From the NCBI GenBank assembly GCA_900321655.1, contig ONWU01000001.1, positions 1 through 64,000 on the forward strand: a stretch of DNA of 64,000 nucleotides. Direction: 5' to 3'. Both the position numbers and the translations under genes were made by a program. This DNA is from an uncultured Bacteroidales bacterium (GTDB lineage: Bacteria; Bacteroidota; Bacteroidia; Bacteroidales; UBA932). This document shows positions 26,347-35,179 of the stretch, piece by piece. Positions within the stretch are counted from its first letter, which is position 1; each line of letters opens with the position of its first letter. The notes beneath the pieces are model-generated. The model was not told where the DNA came from and ran no database searches. It worked only from the letters and a program-made list of their open reading frames with translations.

Positions 26347-28545
26347 ATGACGGCCCATTCGGACATATTGCACGAGAAACTAAAGACCTTTTTTGGTTAC
26401 GATGCATTCAAGGGAGATCAGGAAAAAATCATCTCTCACCTTATTGAGGGCCATAACGCGTTCGTTCTAATGCCCACCGGAGGCGGCAAGTCTCTTTGCT
26501 ATCAGCTGCCCGCCCTCATCATGGAAGGGACGGCCATCGTGATTTCTCCGCTCATCGCCCTGATGAAAAACCAGGTGGATGCCATCCGCGGCTTCGAAGC
26601 CGGAGACAGCGGCATCGCGCATTTCCTCAATTCTTCTCTCAGCCGCATCCAGCTGGCCGAAGTCCAGGAAGACCTCCGCCGCGGCGTTACCAAGCTTCTG
26701 TACGTGGCTCCGGAATCCCTCACCAAGGAAGAGAACATCGCCCTCCTGCGGGAAGTGAAAATTTCCTTCTACGCCGTGGACGAGGCCCATTGTATTTCCG
26801 AATGGGGCCACGACTTCCGCCCGGAATACCGGAAAATCCGCTCCATTGTGGACGAGATTCAGCCCGCGCCCATCATCGCCCTCACGGCCACCGCCACTCC
26901 CAAGGTCCAGAGCGATATTCTCAAGAACCTCCGCATCCAGGATGCCACGGTGTTCAAATCCTCCTTCAATCGGCCCAACCTCTATTATGAAGTAAGGGAT
27001 AAGGTGGAGCCGGAGAAAGATATCATCCGCTTCATCCGGCAGAACCCCGGCAAGTCCGGCATCATCTACTGCCTCAGCCGCAAAAAAGTGGAAGAGATGG
27101 CCCAGATGCTCTCCATCAACGGCATCAAGGCGCTGCCTTACCACGCCGGTCTGGACGCCAAAACCCGGGCAGAAAATCAGGACAAGTTCCTGATGGAGGA
27201 AATTGACGTCATCGTGGCCACCATCGCCTTCGGGATGGGCATCGACAAACCGGATGTCCGTTTCGTCATCCATTACGACATCCCCAAGAGCATAGAAGGC
27301 TATTACCAGGAAACCGGACGCGCCGGGCGCGACGGCCAGGAAGGCCGATGCATCACGTATTATAGTTACAAGGATATCCAGAAGCTGGAGAAGTTTATGC
27401 AGGGGAAACCCATCGCAGAGCAGGAGATAGGAAAACAGCTTCTCAACGAGACGGTGGCCTATGCCGAATCCAGCCAGTGCCGCCGGCGTCTTCTTCTGAA
27501 CTACTTCGGAGAAGACTATCTCCAGGATAACTGCGGCGCCTGCGACAACTGCCTCCATCCCAAGAAGCGCTTTGACGGCAAGGAGGAGCTGTGCCTGGTG
27601 ATAGAACTCATCCAGTCCCTTCCTGAGCATTTCAAACTGGAGCACCTGGCCTCTATCCTGGCCGGAGTAACTACCGCCATGATCAAGTCTTACCGACACG
27701 ACGAACTGCCTCTGTTCGGCGCCGGAAAAGACCACGACATCCGTTTCTGGGCTGCGGTAATCCACCAGGGTCTTATCTTCCATTACCTGGACAAGAACAT
27801 TGAAAATTACGGACTTATCTTCGCGACGGAAGCCGGAGAAGAGTTCCTTCGCAACCCGCACGAGGTGCTGATGGTAGAAGACCGCACCTTCTCCGAAGGA
27901 GAGGATGATGAAGAGGATGACGGTGCCGCCGTCCGGGGAGGAGGAGGGGGAGACCCTGTCCTTCTTGCGATGCTCAAGGATCTGAGAAAGGACGTGTCCA
28001 GAAAACTGCATCTCCAGCCCTGGGTGGTCTTCTCAGACCCTGCCCTGGAGGATATGACCATTATGTACCCGCTCACCCTGAAGGAGCTTTCGGAAAAGTG
28101 CCAGGGAGTGGGAGAAGGCAAGGCGCACAAGTTTGGCAAACCCTTCGTGGATCTGATTGCCAAGTATGTGGAAGAGAATGAGATAGAGCGTCCGGAGGAT
28201 TTTGTAGTCAAGTCCGTAGGTCCCAAATCCGGTAACAAGGTATACATCATCCAGTCCATAGACCGCAAACTGGATCTTCAGGACATTGCCGCCACCCGGG
28301 GGATGGATCTCAGTGAACTTCTCACAGAGATCGAGGCCATTGTCTCTTCCGGTACGCGCGTCAACATCAATTATTATATAGAGGAAGAGCTGGATCCGGA
28401 CGTGGTGGACGAACTCTTCACCTGGTTTAAGGAAAAAGCTGCGTCCGATTCCCTCCAGGAGGCCATTGCTGCCCTGGAAGACGAGTACGAGGAACTGGAG
28501 ATCCGCCTGGTTCGTATAAAGTTCCTCTGCGAGGTGGCGAACTAA
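26347..28545 (+). CDS. recQ: ATP-dependent DNA helicase RecQ
   Basis: 732 residues from ATG 26347. Motif 0 FGYDAFKGDQ, Walker A MPTGGGKS ending at Ser49, DEAH at 145-148 followed by CISEWGHDFRPEYRKI, motif III TATATPKVQ, motif VI QETGRAGRDGQEG, and the RecQ zinc site (SQCRRRLLLNYFGE ... CGACDNCL). A winged-helix region follows, then an acidic/glycine insert (SEGEDDEEDDGAAVRGGGGG) and an HRDC-like/C-terminal helical part. RecQ unwinds DNA in RecF-pathway repair. Converges on the M16 gene pair with shared stops (CTAA, 28542-28545). Confidence 0.97.
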   Translation: MTAHSDILHEKLKTFFGYDAFKGDQEKIISHLIEGHNAFVLMPTGGGKSLCYQLPALIMEGTAIVISPLIALMKNQVDAIRGFEAGDSGIAHFLNSSLSRIQLAEVQEDLRRGVTKLLYVAPESLTKEENIALLREVKISFYAVDEAHCISEWGHDFRPEYRKIRSIVDEIQPAPIIALTATATPKVQSDILKNLRIQDATVFKSSFNRPNLYYEVRDKVEPEKDIIRFIRQNPGKSGIIYCLSRKKVEEMAQMLSINGIKALPYHAGLDAKTRAENQDKFLMEEIDVIVATIAFGMGIDKPDVRFVIHYDIPKSIEGYYQETGRAGRDGQEGRCITYYSYKDIQKLEKFMQGKPIAEQEIGKQLLNETVAYAESSQCRRRLLLNYFGEDYLQDNCGACDNCLHPKKRFDGKEELCLVIELIQSLPEHFKLEHLASILAGVTTAMIKSYRHDELPLFGAGKDHDIRFWAAVIHQGLIFHYLDKNIENYGLIFATEAGEEFLRNPHEVLMVEDRTFSEGEDDEEDDGAAVRGGGGGDPVLLAMLKDLRKDVSRKLHLQPWVVFSDPALEDMTIMYPLTLKELSEKCQGVGEGKAHKFGKPFVDLIAKYVEENEIERPEDFVVKSVGPKSGNKVYIIQSIDRKLDLQDIAATRGMDLSELLTEIEAIVSSGTRVNINYYIEEELDPDVVDELFTWFKEKAASDSLQEAIAALEDEYEELEIRLVRIKFLCEVAN

Positions 28546-29096
28546 AGATAAATCAAGGAAGACAGGTGGTCGGGGGCGAAGAGCCTTTCGGCCATTTTTT
28601 GTAAATCTTCTGGGCCGATGGCTTCTATCTTTTCGCGCGTCTGCTCCGGAGAGAGGATTTCTCCCCAGGAGAGCATGCTCTTGCCCATGGACAGGCACTG
28701 GGCTTCTCCGGCCTCGGAACTGATGGCCAGCTGCCCCAGCAGCTGCTTGCGGAAGGCCTTCACCTGGCGTTCCGTGAAGGGAACCTCGCGTAGGCGCTTC
28801 AACACCTTCTCAATGGCCTGCAGGCAGGCATCCAGGTTGGGCTTGTCGCAGCCGAAGGTAATGGCCAGAATGCCTGTATCGGCATACTGGGTGTAAGAAC
28901 ATTCTATCCCGTATACCCAGCCGCGCTTTTCCCTCAGTTCGGCGTTCAGCAGAGAGTTACTGGCCGGTCCTCCCAGGATATTGGCCAGCATGGCGCAAAC
29001 CAGCCGGTCCGGCGTCTGGTACAGGGAAGGCGCCTTGCAGCCGATAACGGCATTCACCTCGTGGTGACGCTTGTCAATGACCTTGTGGAAAGACAT
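28542..29096 (-). CDS. M16 peptidase, C-terminal half (separate frame; split or frameshifted gene)
   Basis: 184 residues matching the inactive C-terminal domain of M16 (pitrilysin) peptidases: FHKVIDKRHHEVNAVIGCKA, LANILGGPASNSLLNAELRE, REKRGWVYGIECSYTQYAD, and RQVKAFRKQLLGQLAISSEA. It lies in the +1 frame relative to the N-terminal half at 29074-29709 and overlaps it by 23 bases. A TAG six bases before its ATG prevents read-in from further upstream in this frame. It could be translated from its own ATG, be reached by a +1 shift inside the overlap, or be the remains of a frameshifted gene. Shares its stop with recQ. Confidence 0.8.
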   Translation of the reverse strand: MSFHKVIDKRHHEVNAVIGCKAPSLYQTPDRLVCAMLANILGGPASNSLLNAELREKRGWVYGIECSYTQYADTGILAITFGCDKPNLDACLQAIEKVLKRLREVPFTERQVKAFRKQLLGQLAISSEAGEAQCLSMGKSMLSWGEILSPEQTREKIEAIGPEDLQKMAERLFAPDHLSSLIYL

Positions 29097-29709
29097 TCTC
29101 TAACAGTTTTAATACCCTCTTTTCCAGCAGTTTCTCATCGATATCGGCCACCACCGTGAAGACCATCTTCTGCGGAACGAACTTTTCGGCCACGAAGCTT
29201 CGGAGCATATCGGCCGATATCTTTTTCACTGACGCCTGGGTGCCCAGGATGGGACGCTCCAGCGGGCTGCCTTCGAAAAGGAGCGTTTCAAAGCGGTCGT
29301 AGACGTCTTCGGCCGGGTTGTCCTTGTAGGAGATGATTTCGTCCAGCACCACGCCCCTTTCGGTTTCGATTTCCTTCTCCGGGAAGGTGGATTCGGTGGC
29401 CAGTTCAAACAGGAGAGCGGCGGCCTTGGGAAGGTCTTCCTTCAGAACGGTGGCGTGCAGTACAATCTCTTCTTTGGTAGTGTAGGCGTTCAGTTCTCCT
29501 CCCAGGCGGTCCAGGTAGCTGGAGATGACGGAGGCACTTTTGCGGCGGGTTCCGCGGAACAGGTTGTGCTCCACAAAATGGGCAATGCCGGCGGGGTAGG
29601 GGGCTTCGTCCCGGGTGCCGGCCCCCACGGTGAGGGCACAGTAGGCCACGGCGCGTCCGCTCCGGCGCACGGCGTATCTGAGTCCTTGGGGGGAAGTGCC
29701 GGTAATCAT
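29074..29709 (-). CDS. M16 peptidase, N-terminal catalytic half (split or frameshifted gene)
   Basis: 211 residues with the inverted zinc motif HFVEH at 44-48 (GIAHFVEHNLFRGTRRKSAS) and the downstream glutamate region FPEKEIETERGVVLDEIISY, so the active site is intact. Family members of this type are usually one chain of about 410 residues; here the frame ends at LLENVFPQGH and the second domain continues in another frame. Compared with relatives the linker between the halves is also short by roughly a dozen residues, as expected from a small deletion. The ATG lies two bases past the stop of the upstream secreted protein gene. Confidence 0.85.
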   Translation of the reverse strand: MITGTSPQGLRYAVRRSGRAVAYCALTVGAGTRDEAPYPAGIAHFVEHNLFRGTRRKSASVISSYLDRLGGELNAYTTKEEIVLHATVLKEDLPKAAALLFELATESTFPEKEIETERGVVLDEIISYKDNPAEDVYDRFETLLFEGSPLERPILGTQASVKKISADMLRSFVAEKFVPQKMVFTVVADIDEKLLEKRVLKLLENVFPQGH

Positions 29710-29710
29710 A

Positions 29711-30556
29711 TTATTTACCCAGCGGTTTTAGCTCGGAAGGGAGAAAACCGGCGCCTTTTTTATCGGAAATCTTGTGACGTTCCAGGTAGCAGAGGCGGTG
29801 TGTATCGGCCTCAAACAGAAGTTTATAGCAATAGGAGGACGGACCGGGAAGAAAAGGCGCAATCACATAGCCCACTACGGTTTCCGGGCTCATCTGCCGG
29901 TACTGGCGGTCCACCTCCGGGGAGGGCACCAGGTGCAGGGAGAGGTTGCTTTCCAGGCGGTTCAGATCCTTTTCCGTTACCGCTGTGGAGAGATCTTCTT
30001 CGGCAATGTAGACAGCTTTTCCGTTCACGGATTTTCTGAATCGGCCTCCAAACCATTCAGACATCTTGTAGGCCGTGCTTTCAGATTCCATCGCCGCCAG
30101 GGTAAAGTCCTGAATGGCCTGGACGATGCCGCCCAGGTATATCAGATCCCTTTCGCCGGTTCCCATCGCTGCGGCAACAGGAAGGCTGATCACTTCAAAC
30201 ATCGCTTTGATCCCCTGCCGGGCTTCTTCCCCTCCCTTTACCAGGGTGAGGAAGCGGATACCGGGCTCTTCCTCTCCCTTGAACTGGCTTTCCACGGGGA
30301 TGAGGAAGTAGTATTTGTCCTGGGTTTTTACTTTCTCGAACTTCTCCAGCGTGCAGAATTCAAAGGTGGAGGAGGTCCAGATATAGGGGACTTCCTGGCG
30401 GAGGGCGGCGTTCAGAACTTCGTCTCCGGTGAGGACCACCAGGGTCATCTTGTCTGTGAAATCGGCCAGGCGGTGTTTGCGCGTGCTCACCTGTCCCTGG
30501 GCAAAGAGGGGCAGGCCGATAGACAGGGCAAGGAGTAGGGTTATTATCTTTCTCAT
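29711..30556 (-). CDS. Secreted protein of unknown function
   Basis: 281 residues with a signal peptide (MRKIITLLLALSIGLPLFAQG). The mature part alternates predicted strands and helices without a motif I recognise; segments such as TQDKYYFLIPVESQFKGEEE and SYCYKLLFEADTHRLCYLER are typical of Bacteroidales-only envelope proteins. ATGA overlap with the TonB-family gene upstream and one base before the M16 gene place it firmly inside the asnS-udk-tonB operon. Function unknown. Confidence 0.75.
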   Translation of the reverse strand: MRKIITLLLALSIGLPLFAQGQVSTRKHRLADFTDKMTLVVLTGDEVLNAALRQEVPYIWTSSTFEFCTLEKFEKVKTQDKYYFLIPVESQFKGEEEPGIRFLTLVKGGEEARQGIKAMFEVISLPVAAAMGTGERDLIYLGGIVQAIQDFTLAAMESESTAYKMSEWFGGRFRKSVNGKAVYIAEEDLSTAVTEKDLNRLESNLSLHLVPSPEVDRQYRQMSPETVVGYVIAPFLPGPSSYCYKLLFEADTHRLCYLERHKISDKKGAGFLPSELKPLGK

Positions 30557-31269
30557 TGGGCAATGAATGCGTAAGTAATGGTTCCCATCTGCCGGGTCGG
30601 GGCCGTGGCAGAGGAATTGAACTTGGACAGGCGGGCGGCCCGGATGGCAAAGTTGCGCAGGCAGCCATCGGGGCTGGAAACGTCGTCGTCCACTTTGGCG
30701 TTGACCACGTCTCCGCGGTTGTTGACGGCAATGATCACCACCACTTCTCCGGCTCCGTAGCAGCGGTATGCCGGAATGGGAAGGTGGGTGGCCTTGCGGC
30801 CGTCCAGGCTCCAGGAAAGAACGGAAGGACCGCTGTAGGGTTTGTCCTTTATCTTTTCGGGCTGGGGTTTGGGAGGTTCGTTGGCCGATACAAAGCTTTC
30901 CGGGTCTTCCTCTTGCCGGTTCTGTCCCTCCTTCAACTCCTGTGCCAGGCGCTCTGCTTCTTTGTAGAGCTCTTCGGCATTGGTTCCGCGGTCGTCCTTG
31001 AGGGAACTGCGGTCTACGGTAACATTGCGGACGGGAACGGACTGTGCCGCGGCGATGAGCTCTTCCAGCTGTGCAGCCGTCATTTCATGCAACCGGGCTT
31101 CCTCCTGCTTGCGCTCCATTTCCTCTTGCTGGGTGAAGTCCAGCACAAAGCTGTTTTCCCGTTGGATTTCCTGACCGATCCTAATAAGCAGCAATACGAT
31201 AATCACCGCGAGATGAACGCTCACGGTGATGTAAATGCCTGCCTTCTGATCCGGAGTCAGTCTTTTCAT
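30553..31269 (-). CDS. TonB C-terminal domain protein (energy transducer type)
   Basis: 238 residues. An N-terminal membrane anchor (AGIYITVSVHLAVIIVLLLI, residues 10-29) is followed by a charged helical, Glu/Gln-rich spacer (residues 45-125) and a Pro/Lys segment (ANEPPKPQPEKIKDKP). The C-terminal 85 residues resemble a TonB/TolA-like domain (GEVVVIIAVNNRGDVVNAKV ... FAIRAARLSKFNSSATAPTR). It would span the periplasm to an outer-membrane partner. The gene overlaps udk (ATGA) on one side and the secreted-protein gene on the other. Confidence 0.82.
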   Translation of the reverse strand: MKRLTPDQKAGIYITVSVHLAVIIVLLLIRIGQEIQRENSFVLDFTQQEEMERKQEEARLHEMTAAQLEELIAAAQSVPVRNVTVDRSSLKDDRGTNAEELYKEAERLAQELKEGQNRQEEDPESFVSANEPPKPQPEKIKDKPYSGPSVLSWSLDGRKATHLPIPAYRCYGAGEVVVIIAVNNRGDVVNAKVDDDVSSPDGCLRNFAIRAARLSKFNSSATAPTRQMGTITYAFIAQ

Positions 31270-31898
31270 TTCCTGCGTTTGTTTTTCTTCTGGCTCAGGG
31301 CTTTTTCTACCGTATTGGTGATGATGTCAATGGCAACTTTGTTGTGGCCACCCTGGGGAACGATGACATCTGCATAGCGCTTGGACGGCTCAATGAACTG
31401 CAGGTGCATCGGCTTTACTGTGTCGCAATAGTGCTCTATGGCCGTTTCAATGGTTCGGCCACGCTCTGCCATATCCCGGACGATGATGCGCATCAGGCGG
31501 TCGTCGTCATCGGCATCCACGAAGATCTTGATGTTCATCTGGTCCCTCAGCTCCTTGCAGGTGAAGATGAGGATGCCTTCCACGATGATGACATCGGCCG
31601 GCTCCACCGTAATGGTTTCCGTGGTGGAACGGGAGCAGGTGATGTAGGAATAGACCGGCTGCTCTATGGTTTTTCCGCTCTTGAGTTCCCTTACCTGCTG
31701 GCACATCAGCTTCCAGTCAATGGCATCCGGGTGGTCGAAGTTGATGTTTTTTCTCTCTTCCACCGGAACGTGGCTGGAGTCCTTGTAGTAGGAATCCTGG
31801 GGGATAACTACTACACGTCCCTGAAGTTGGTTCACAATGGCCTTGACCACTGTGGTCTTTCCTGAACCGGACCCGCCGGCAATACCGATGACTAACAT
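31266..31898 (-). CDS. udk: Uridine kinase
   Basis: 210 residues. P-loop GGSGSGKT at 8-15; the family motifs YYKDSSHVPVEERKNINFDH, PVYSYITCSRSTTETITVEP and DVIIVEGILIFTCKELRDQM (Walker B-like) and the lid FVDADDDDRLMRIIVRD are all present. Phosphorylates uridine and cytidine with ATP or GTP for pyrimidine salvage. Twelve bases downstream of asnS. Confidence 0.96.
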   Translation of the reverse strand: MLVIGIAGGSGSGKTTVVKAIVNQLQGRVVVIPQDSYYKDSSHVPVEERKNINFDHPDAIDWKLMCQQVRELKSGKTIEQPVYSYITCSRSTTETITVEPADVIIVEGILIFTCKELRDQMNIKIFVDADDDDRLMRIIVRDMAERGRTIETAIEHYCDTVKPMHLQFIEPSKRYADVIVPQGGHNKVAIDIITNTVEKALSQKKNKRRK

Positions 31899-31910
31899 AA
31901 AATGGATTGT

Positions 31911-33314
31911 CTAAAACTCTGCGTTCTTGGGGGTTCTGGGGAAGGGGATGACATCCCGGATGTTGGACATGCCGGTGACGAACAGGAGCAGACGCTCGAA
32001 GCCCAGGCCGAAGCCGCTGTGCGGCACGCTTCCGTAGCGACGGGTGTCTATGTACCACTCCAGGTTTTTGCGGGACATGCCCAGCTCCTCGATGCGGGTT
32101 TCCAGTTTCTCCAGCGAAGCTTCACGCTCCGAACCACCAATGATTTCTCCAATCTTGGGGAAGAGGACGTCCATTCCGCGGACGGTGCGGCCGTCTTCGT
32201 TCTGCTTCATGTAGAAGGCCTTGATATCTTTGGGGAAATCTATCAGGATGACGGGCTTGCCGAAGTGCTTCTCTACCAGGTAACGTTCGTGCTCGCTCTG
32301 GAAGTCTGTTCCCCAGTGCACCGGGTACTCGAACTTGACGCCGTCGGCAATGGCTTTTTCCAGGATTTCCACGGCTTCCGTGTAGGTAACCTTCTGGAAG
32401 GCGATGCCCAGCACGCTCTTCATCCTTTCGATGAGGCCGTCGTCGTATTTGTCATTGAGGAACTTCAGGTCGTCCATGCAGTGATCCAGGGCCCACTGAA
32501 CAAGGAACTTTACGAATTCTTCGGCCAGTTCCATGTTGTCGTTGATATCGTAGAAGGCCATTTCCGGCTCAATCATCCAGAACTCTGCCAGGTGGCGGGG
32601 AGTGTTGGAGTTTTCTGCACGGAAGGTGGGGCCGAAGGTGTAGATTTCTCCCACGGCGGTGGCGCCCAGTTCTCCTTCCAGCTGACCGGAAACGGTGAGG
32701 GAGGTCTTCTTGCCGAAGAAATCCTTGGAGAAGTCTACGTTACCCTTCTTGTCCAGCGGGATGTTCTTGAGGTCCATGGTGGTTACCTGGAACATGTCTC
32801 CGGCGCCCTCGGCATCACTTTCGGTGATAAGCGGGGTGTGGAGATACACGAAGCCCTTCTGGTTGAAGAAGGTGTGGATGGCAAAGGCCATCTGGTTGCG
32901 GATACGAAGGACGGCACCGAAGGTGTTGGTCCTGAGACGCATATGGGCTACGCTGCGAAGATACTCCAGGGTGGTGTCCTTTTTCTGGAGCGGGAAACGC
33001 ATAGGGTCGCATTCTCCCAGCACCTGGATATCCGTGGCCTGGATTTCCACAGCCTGTCCGCTGCCTACGGATTCCACCAGCTTCCCCCTCACAGAGAGGG
33101 AAGCACCGGTGGTTATCTTTTTGAAGAGCTCTTCGTCGAAGAGTTCTGCGTTGGCTACAATCTGAATATTGTTAATGGTAGAACCGTCGTTGAGGGCGAT
33201 GAACTTTACCTGTTTGTTGCCTCGTTTGGTGCGTACCCATCCTTTGGCGAGCACCTCAATACCTGGCTTGGTTGCCAGGAGATCTTTAATTTTGGTTCTT
33301 TTAAGAGTTTCCAT
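31911..33314 (-). CDS. asnS: Asparaginyl-tRNA synthetase
   Basis: 467 residues from ATG 33314; the frame runs on to 33359, but that stretch contains the -7 box. N-terminal OB-fold anticodon domain ([20 protein letters not shown]), then the class II core: motif 2 around [35 protein letters not shown], and motif 3 [16 protein letters not shown] at the C-terminus. The asparaginyl rather than aspartyl type is indicated by the [19 protein letters not shown] signature. Heads the asnS-udk-tonB-secreted protein-M16 operon. Confidence 0.96.
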   Translation of the reverse strand: METLKRTKIKDLLATKPGIEVLAKGWVRTKRGNKQVKFIALNDGSTINNIQIVANAELFDEELFKKITTGASLSVRGKLVESVGSGQAVEIQATDIQVLGECDPMRFPLQKKDTTLEYLRSVAHMRLRTNTFGAVLRIRNQMAFAIHTFFNQKGFVYLHTPLITESDAEGAGDMFQVTTMDLKNIPLDKKGNVDFSKDFFGKKTSLTVSGQLEGELGATAVGEIYTFGPTFRAENSNTPRHLAEFWMIEPEMAFYDINDNMELAEEFVKFLVQWALDHCMDDLKFLNDKYDDGLIERMKSVLGIAFQKVTYTEAVEILEKAIADGVKFEYPVHWGTDFQSEHERYLVEKHFGKPVILIDFPKDIKAFYMKQNEDGRTVRGMDVLFPKIGEIIGGSEREASLEKLETRIEELGMSRKNLEWYIDTRRYGSVPHSGFGLGFERLLLFVTGMSNIRDVIPFPRTPKNAEF

Positions 33315-33331
33315 AGAATGCTTTGCTACAA

Positions 33332-33862
33332 TCATGCAAATATAGCATTTCTTTGCCAATTCGGCAACTGCTGCAAGGGTAGCAGCTCCAGATATTCAAA
33401 TTTGTATTCCGATTGCAGGAGCAGAAATTCAGCTTTGATGTGGGACCGGAGGGTGGATGCTATTTTAGAGGATTTCAGTTTTAGCAGGTGCGCCACCATC
33501 AGGTTATCAAAGCCGGCCGCAAAGTAAGAGAAAGCGAAGTATTCTGTCTCTTTCAGATGAGGTAGATCTGCCTTTAAGCGTTTCAGCACGTTGTCCATCT
33601 TTTCGTTCAGCCGTTCCTGTAGCATTCCGTCTCCGTATCCCGGTCCCCCCAGAATGCCGTTCCTGATTTTCTTCCAACGAGCCATGAGGTACTCCGGGTC
33701 CTTGTATTGAGCGGCGTTTTTCATTTCGACGGATTGCCAATACCACTCTTCCATGAAGTAGATGAGCCAGGTCAGTTCTTTCAGCATAGAGTCTCTCTGG
33801 CGGTTGCGGAGTTTCAGGAGGGCGGCGTTTCCACGCTGGCCTTTTGCTTTAGTTTTTTTCAT
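33332..33862 (-). CDS. Conserved hypothetical protein with a C-terminal HTH-like segment
   Basis: 176 residues, basic at the N-terminus ([20 protein letters not shown]) and rich in Trp/Tyr in the next part ([20 protein letters not shown]). The C-terminal stretch [20 protein letters not shown], then [19 protein letters not shown], resembles the two-helix HTH end seen on many Bacteroidales TPR regulators, where it reads roughly LxxxGFSxxxIAxLLxxxxxTVxxxRSRIKKK. I infer a small DNA-binding regulator, without naming the family. It overlaps the asnS promoter region; the stop lies 18 bases before the asnS ATG. Confidence 0.65.
   Translation of the reverse strand: MKKTKAKGQRGNAALLKLRNRQRDSMLKELTWLIYFMEEWYWQSVEMKNAAQYKDPEYLMARWKKIRNGILGGPGYGDGMLQERLNEKMDNVLKRLKADLPHLKETEYFAFSYFAAGFDNLMVAHLLKLKSSKIASTLRSHIKAEFLLLQSEYKFEYLELLPLQQLPNWQRNAIFA
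33337..33344 (-). promoter_or_regulatory. -7 box (TATATTTG) for the asnS operon
   Basis: CAAATATA on the plus strand, 22 bases upstream of ATG 33314. It lies inside the last codons of the upstream hypothetical gene. Confidence 0.6.
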
Positions 33863-34057
33863 AATCTACTATTTTTAAAGTTTTTAAAAAGTTGATAAAA
33901 ATACTTCGCAGACAATAGATTATGAAATTTTTATGCATAAAATTATCCTGTGCTTAATCGGTTGATATGCAGCACTTTACGGGATTGTCATGCTTCATGT
34001 TTGTTCGGGAAATGATTGAAAATCACCTCCTTGGAGCCCGAGGAATTATTTAGCACA

Positions 34058-34093
34058 AAAAAAAGCAGTTTCTCGTAGGAAACTGCTTTTTTT
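34058..34093 (-). terminator. Terminator of the exbB-exbD operon
   Basis: 15-bp stem (AAAAAAAGCAGTTTC against GAAACTGCTTTTTTT) with a 6-base loop. On either strand it ends in a T-run, so it may act both ways. It lies 23 bases past the last ExbD stop. The remaining sequence from 33863 to 34057 is A+T-rich and shows nothing else I can name. Confidence 0.85.
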
Positions 34094-34115
34094 ACTGATT
34101 AAGCGATGCTCTGGA

Positions 34116-34589
34116 TTAGTCCTTCTGCGGTTTTCTGGCAGCGTACATAATCTTGAGGGCGGAGCAGCGACGCAGCTCCTGCTTTACATCGGAAACAATA
34201 CCCATGCGGACGTCCTGGTCTACGCGCAGATTAACGGTCATAAGGGAACGTTCTGCTTCAGACATGGCGTCACGCTCGGCGGCGATGAAGTCACGGATGT
34301 CATTGACGCTCTTGAAAGAGTCATTCAGCTGAATGCGGGCATCGGTACCGTATTTAGCCTGGTACTGGAGAGTAGGGCTACCGATATTGATGTTGGCACT
34401 CAGGTCCTTGCGCTCCAGCTTGGCAACCTCGGATGCAACCGGCATGGTGACTTTCACCTTCTGCTCGGTTTCACGCATCTGGGTGGTTACCATGAAGAAG
34501 AACAGGAGCATGAACACGATATCGGACAGGGAGTTGGATGATGCCTGCGGGACTTCCTTCTTATTGGTGGAATTTCCAAATTTTGACAT
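34116..34589 (-). CDS. ExbD/TolR family protein (second copy)
   Basis: 157 residues: short cytoplasmic start, one membrane helix (SLSDIVFMLLFFFMVTTQMR, residues 20-39) carrying the conserved aspartate of ExbD/TolR, and a periplasmic domain ending in MTVNLRVDQDVRMGIVSDVK and RCSALKIMYAARK. The FMVTTQMRETEQ pattern after the helix is typical of the Bacteroidota ExbD. ExbD forms the stator with ExbB and uses proton flow to power TonB. Last gene of a four-gene operon with the first ExbD 15 bases upstream. Confidence 0.93.
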   Translation of the reverse strand: MSKFGNSTNKKEVPQASSNSLSDIVFMLLFFFMVTTQMRETEQKVKVTMPVASEVAKLERKDLSANINIGSPTLQYQAKYGTDARIQLNDSFKSVNDIRDFIAAERDAMSEAERSLMTVNLRVDQDVRMGIVSDVKQELRRCSALKIMYAARKPQKD

Positions 34590-34604
34590 AATTCTTACCT
34601 CCTA

Positions 34605-35171
34605 TTATTTTTTACCGGTATCCTTAGGCTCGGCCTCGGAAATGTTCTGAGGCACGACGTCCTTTACGATAGCCTGTTCTTCCTCCGTGAGGCGGGAGAA
34701 TTTCTTGCCGAAGTTGGCTCTGGAGAAATCGTCTCGGAGTTCGTTCACGGCCTTCACCAGCTCGTTCTGCACTGCAATGTATGCCTGGTAGGATGTACCA
34801 CGGTCGTTTTGCAGGGAGATAACGCCCTTGGACTTCATGTAAGTCTTTCCGTTCTTTTCGACGGGTTCCTTCTCGGGAAGGTTAGGGTCGTTGGTGGGGT
34901 TGGTGAGGAACTCTTTGATTTTGTCTTTCAAGATGGAGATGTCCATGGCTTCGCTACCGGCAAACAGCTTATCGGCAGAGTTGATTCTGACGATGATGAT
35001 GTTACGGCGGTTAACCTTCTGGTCCTGGACTTGTTCGCTGTCCGGGATGGGGGGAAGGCGGCGCTGCAGACCCGACTGATCACCCATGGTTGTAGTCATG
35101 AGGAAGTAGCACAGGAGCAGGAACGCGATATCTGCCGTGGAACCGATTGCTTCAAATTTTCTTCTTGCCAT
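34605..35171 (-). CDS. ExbD/TolR family protein (first copy)
   Basis: 188 residues. Begins MARRKFEAIGSTADIAFLLL, where the Asp in TADIAFLLLCYFLMTTTMGD is the proton-relay residue of the family. The periplasmic domain is longer than in the second copy (PNDPNLPEKEPVEKNGKTYM, ISLQNDRGTSYQAYIAVQNE) and ends in a Lys/Glu tail. The first and second ExbD here are clearly different in sequence, in line with the paired ExbD genes of Bacteroidota that may form a heteromeric stator; that pairing is inferred. Confidence 0.93.
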   Translation of the reverse strand: MARRKFEAIGSTADIAFLLLCYFLMTTTMGDQSGLQRRLPPIPDSEQVQDQKVNRRNIIIVRINSADKLFAGSEAMDISILKDKIKEFLTNPTNDPNLPEKEPVEKNGKTYMKSKGVISLQNDRGTSYQAYIAVQNELVKAVNELRDDFSRANFGKKFSRLTEEEQAIVKDVVPQNISEAEPKDTGKK

Positions 35172-35179
35172 GGTTACCT

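Noticed and set aside
33863..34057. tRNA or small RNA gene in the A+T-rich gap before the ExbD operon end
   Set aside because: No cloverleaf, no T-loop consensus and no box-terminator pair; only the terminator at 34058-34093 is convincing.
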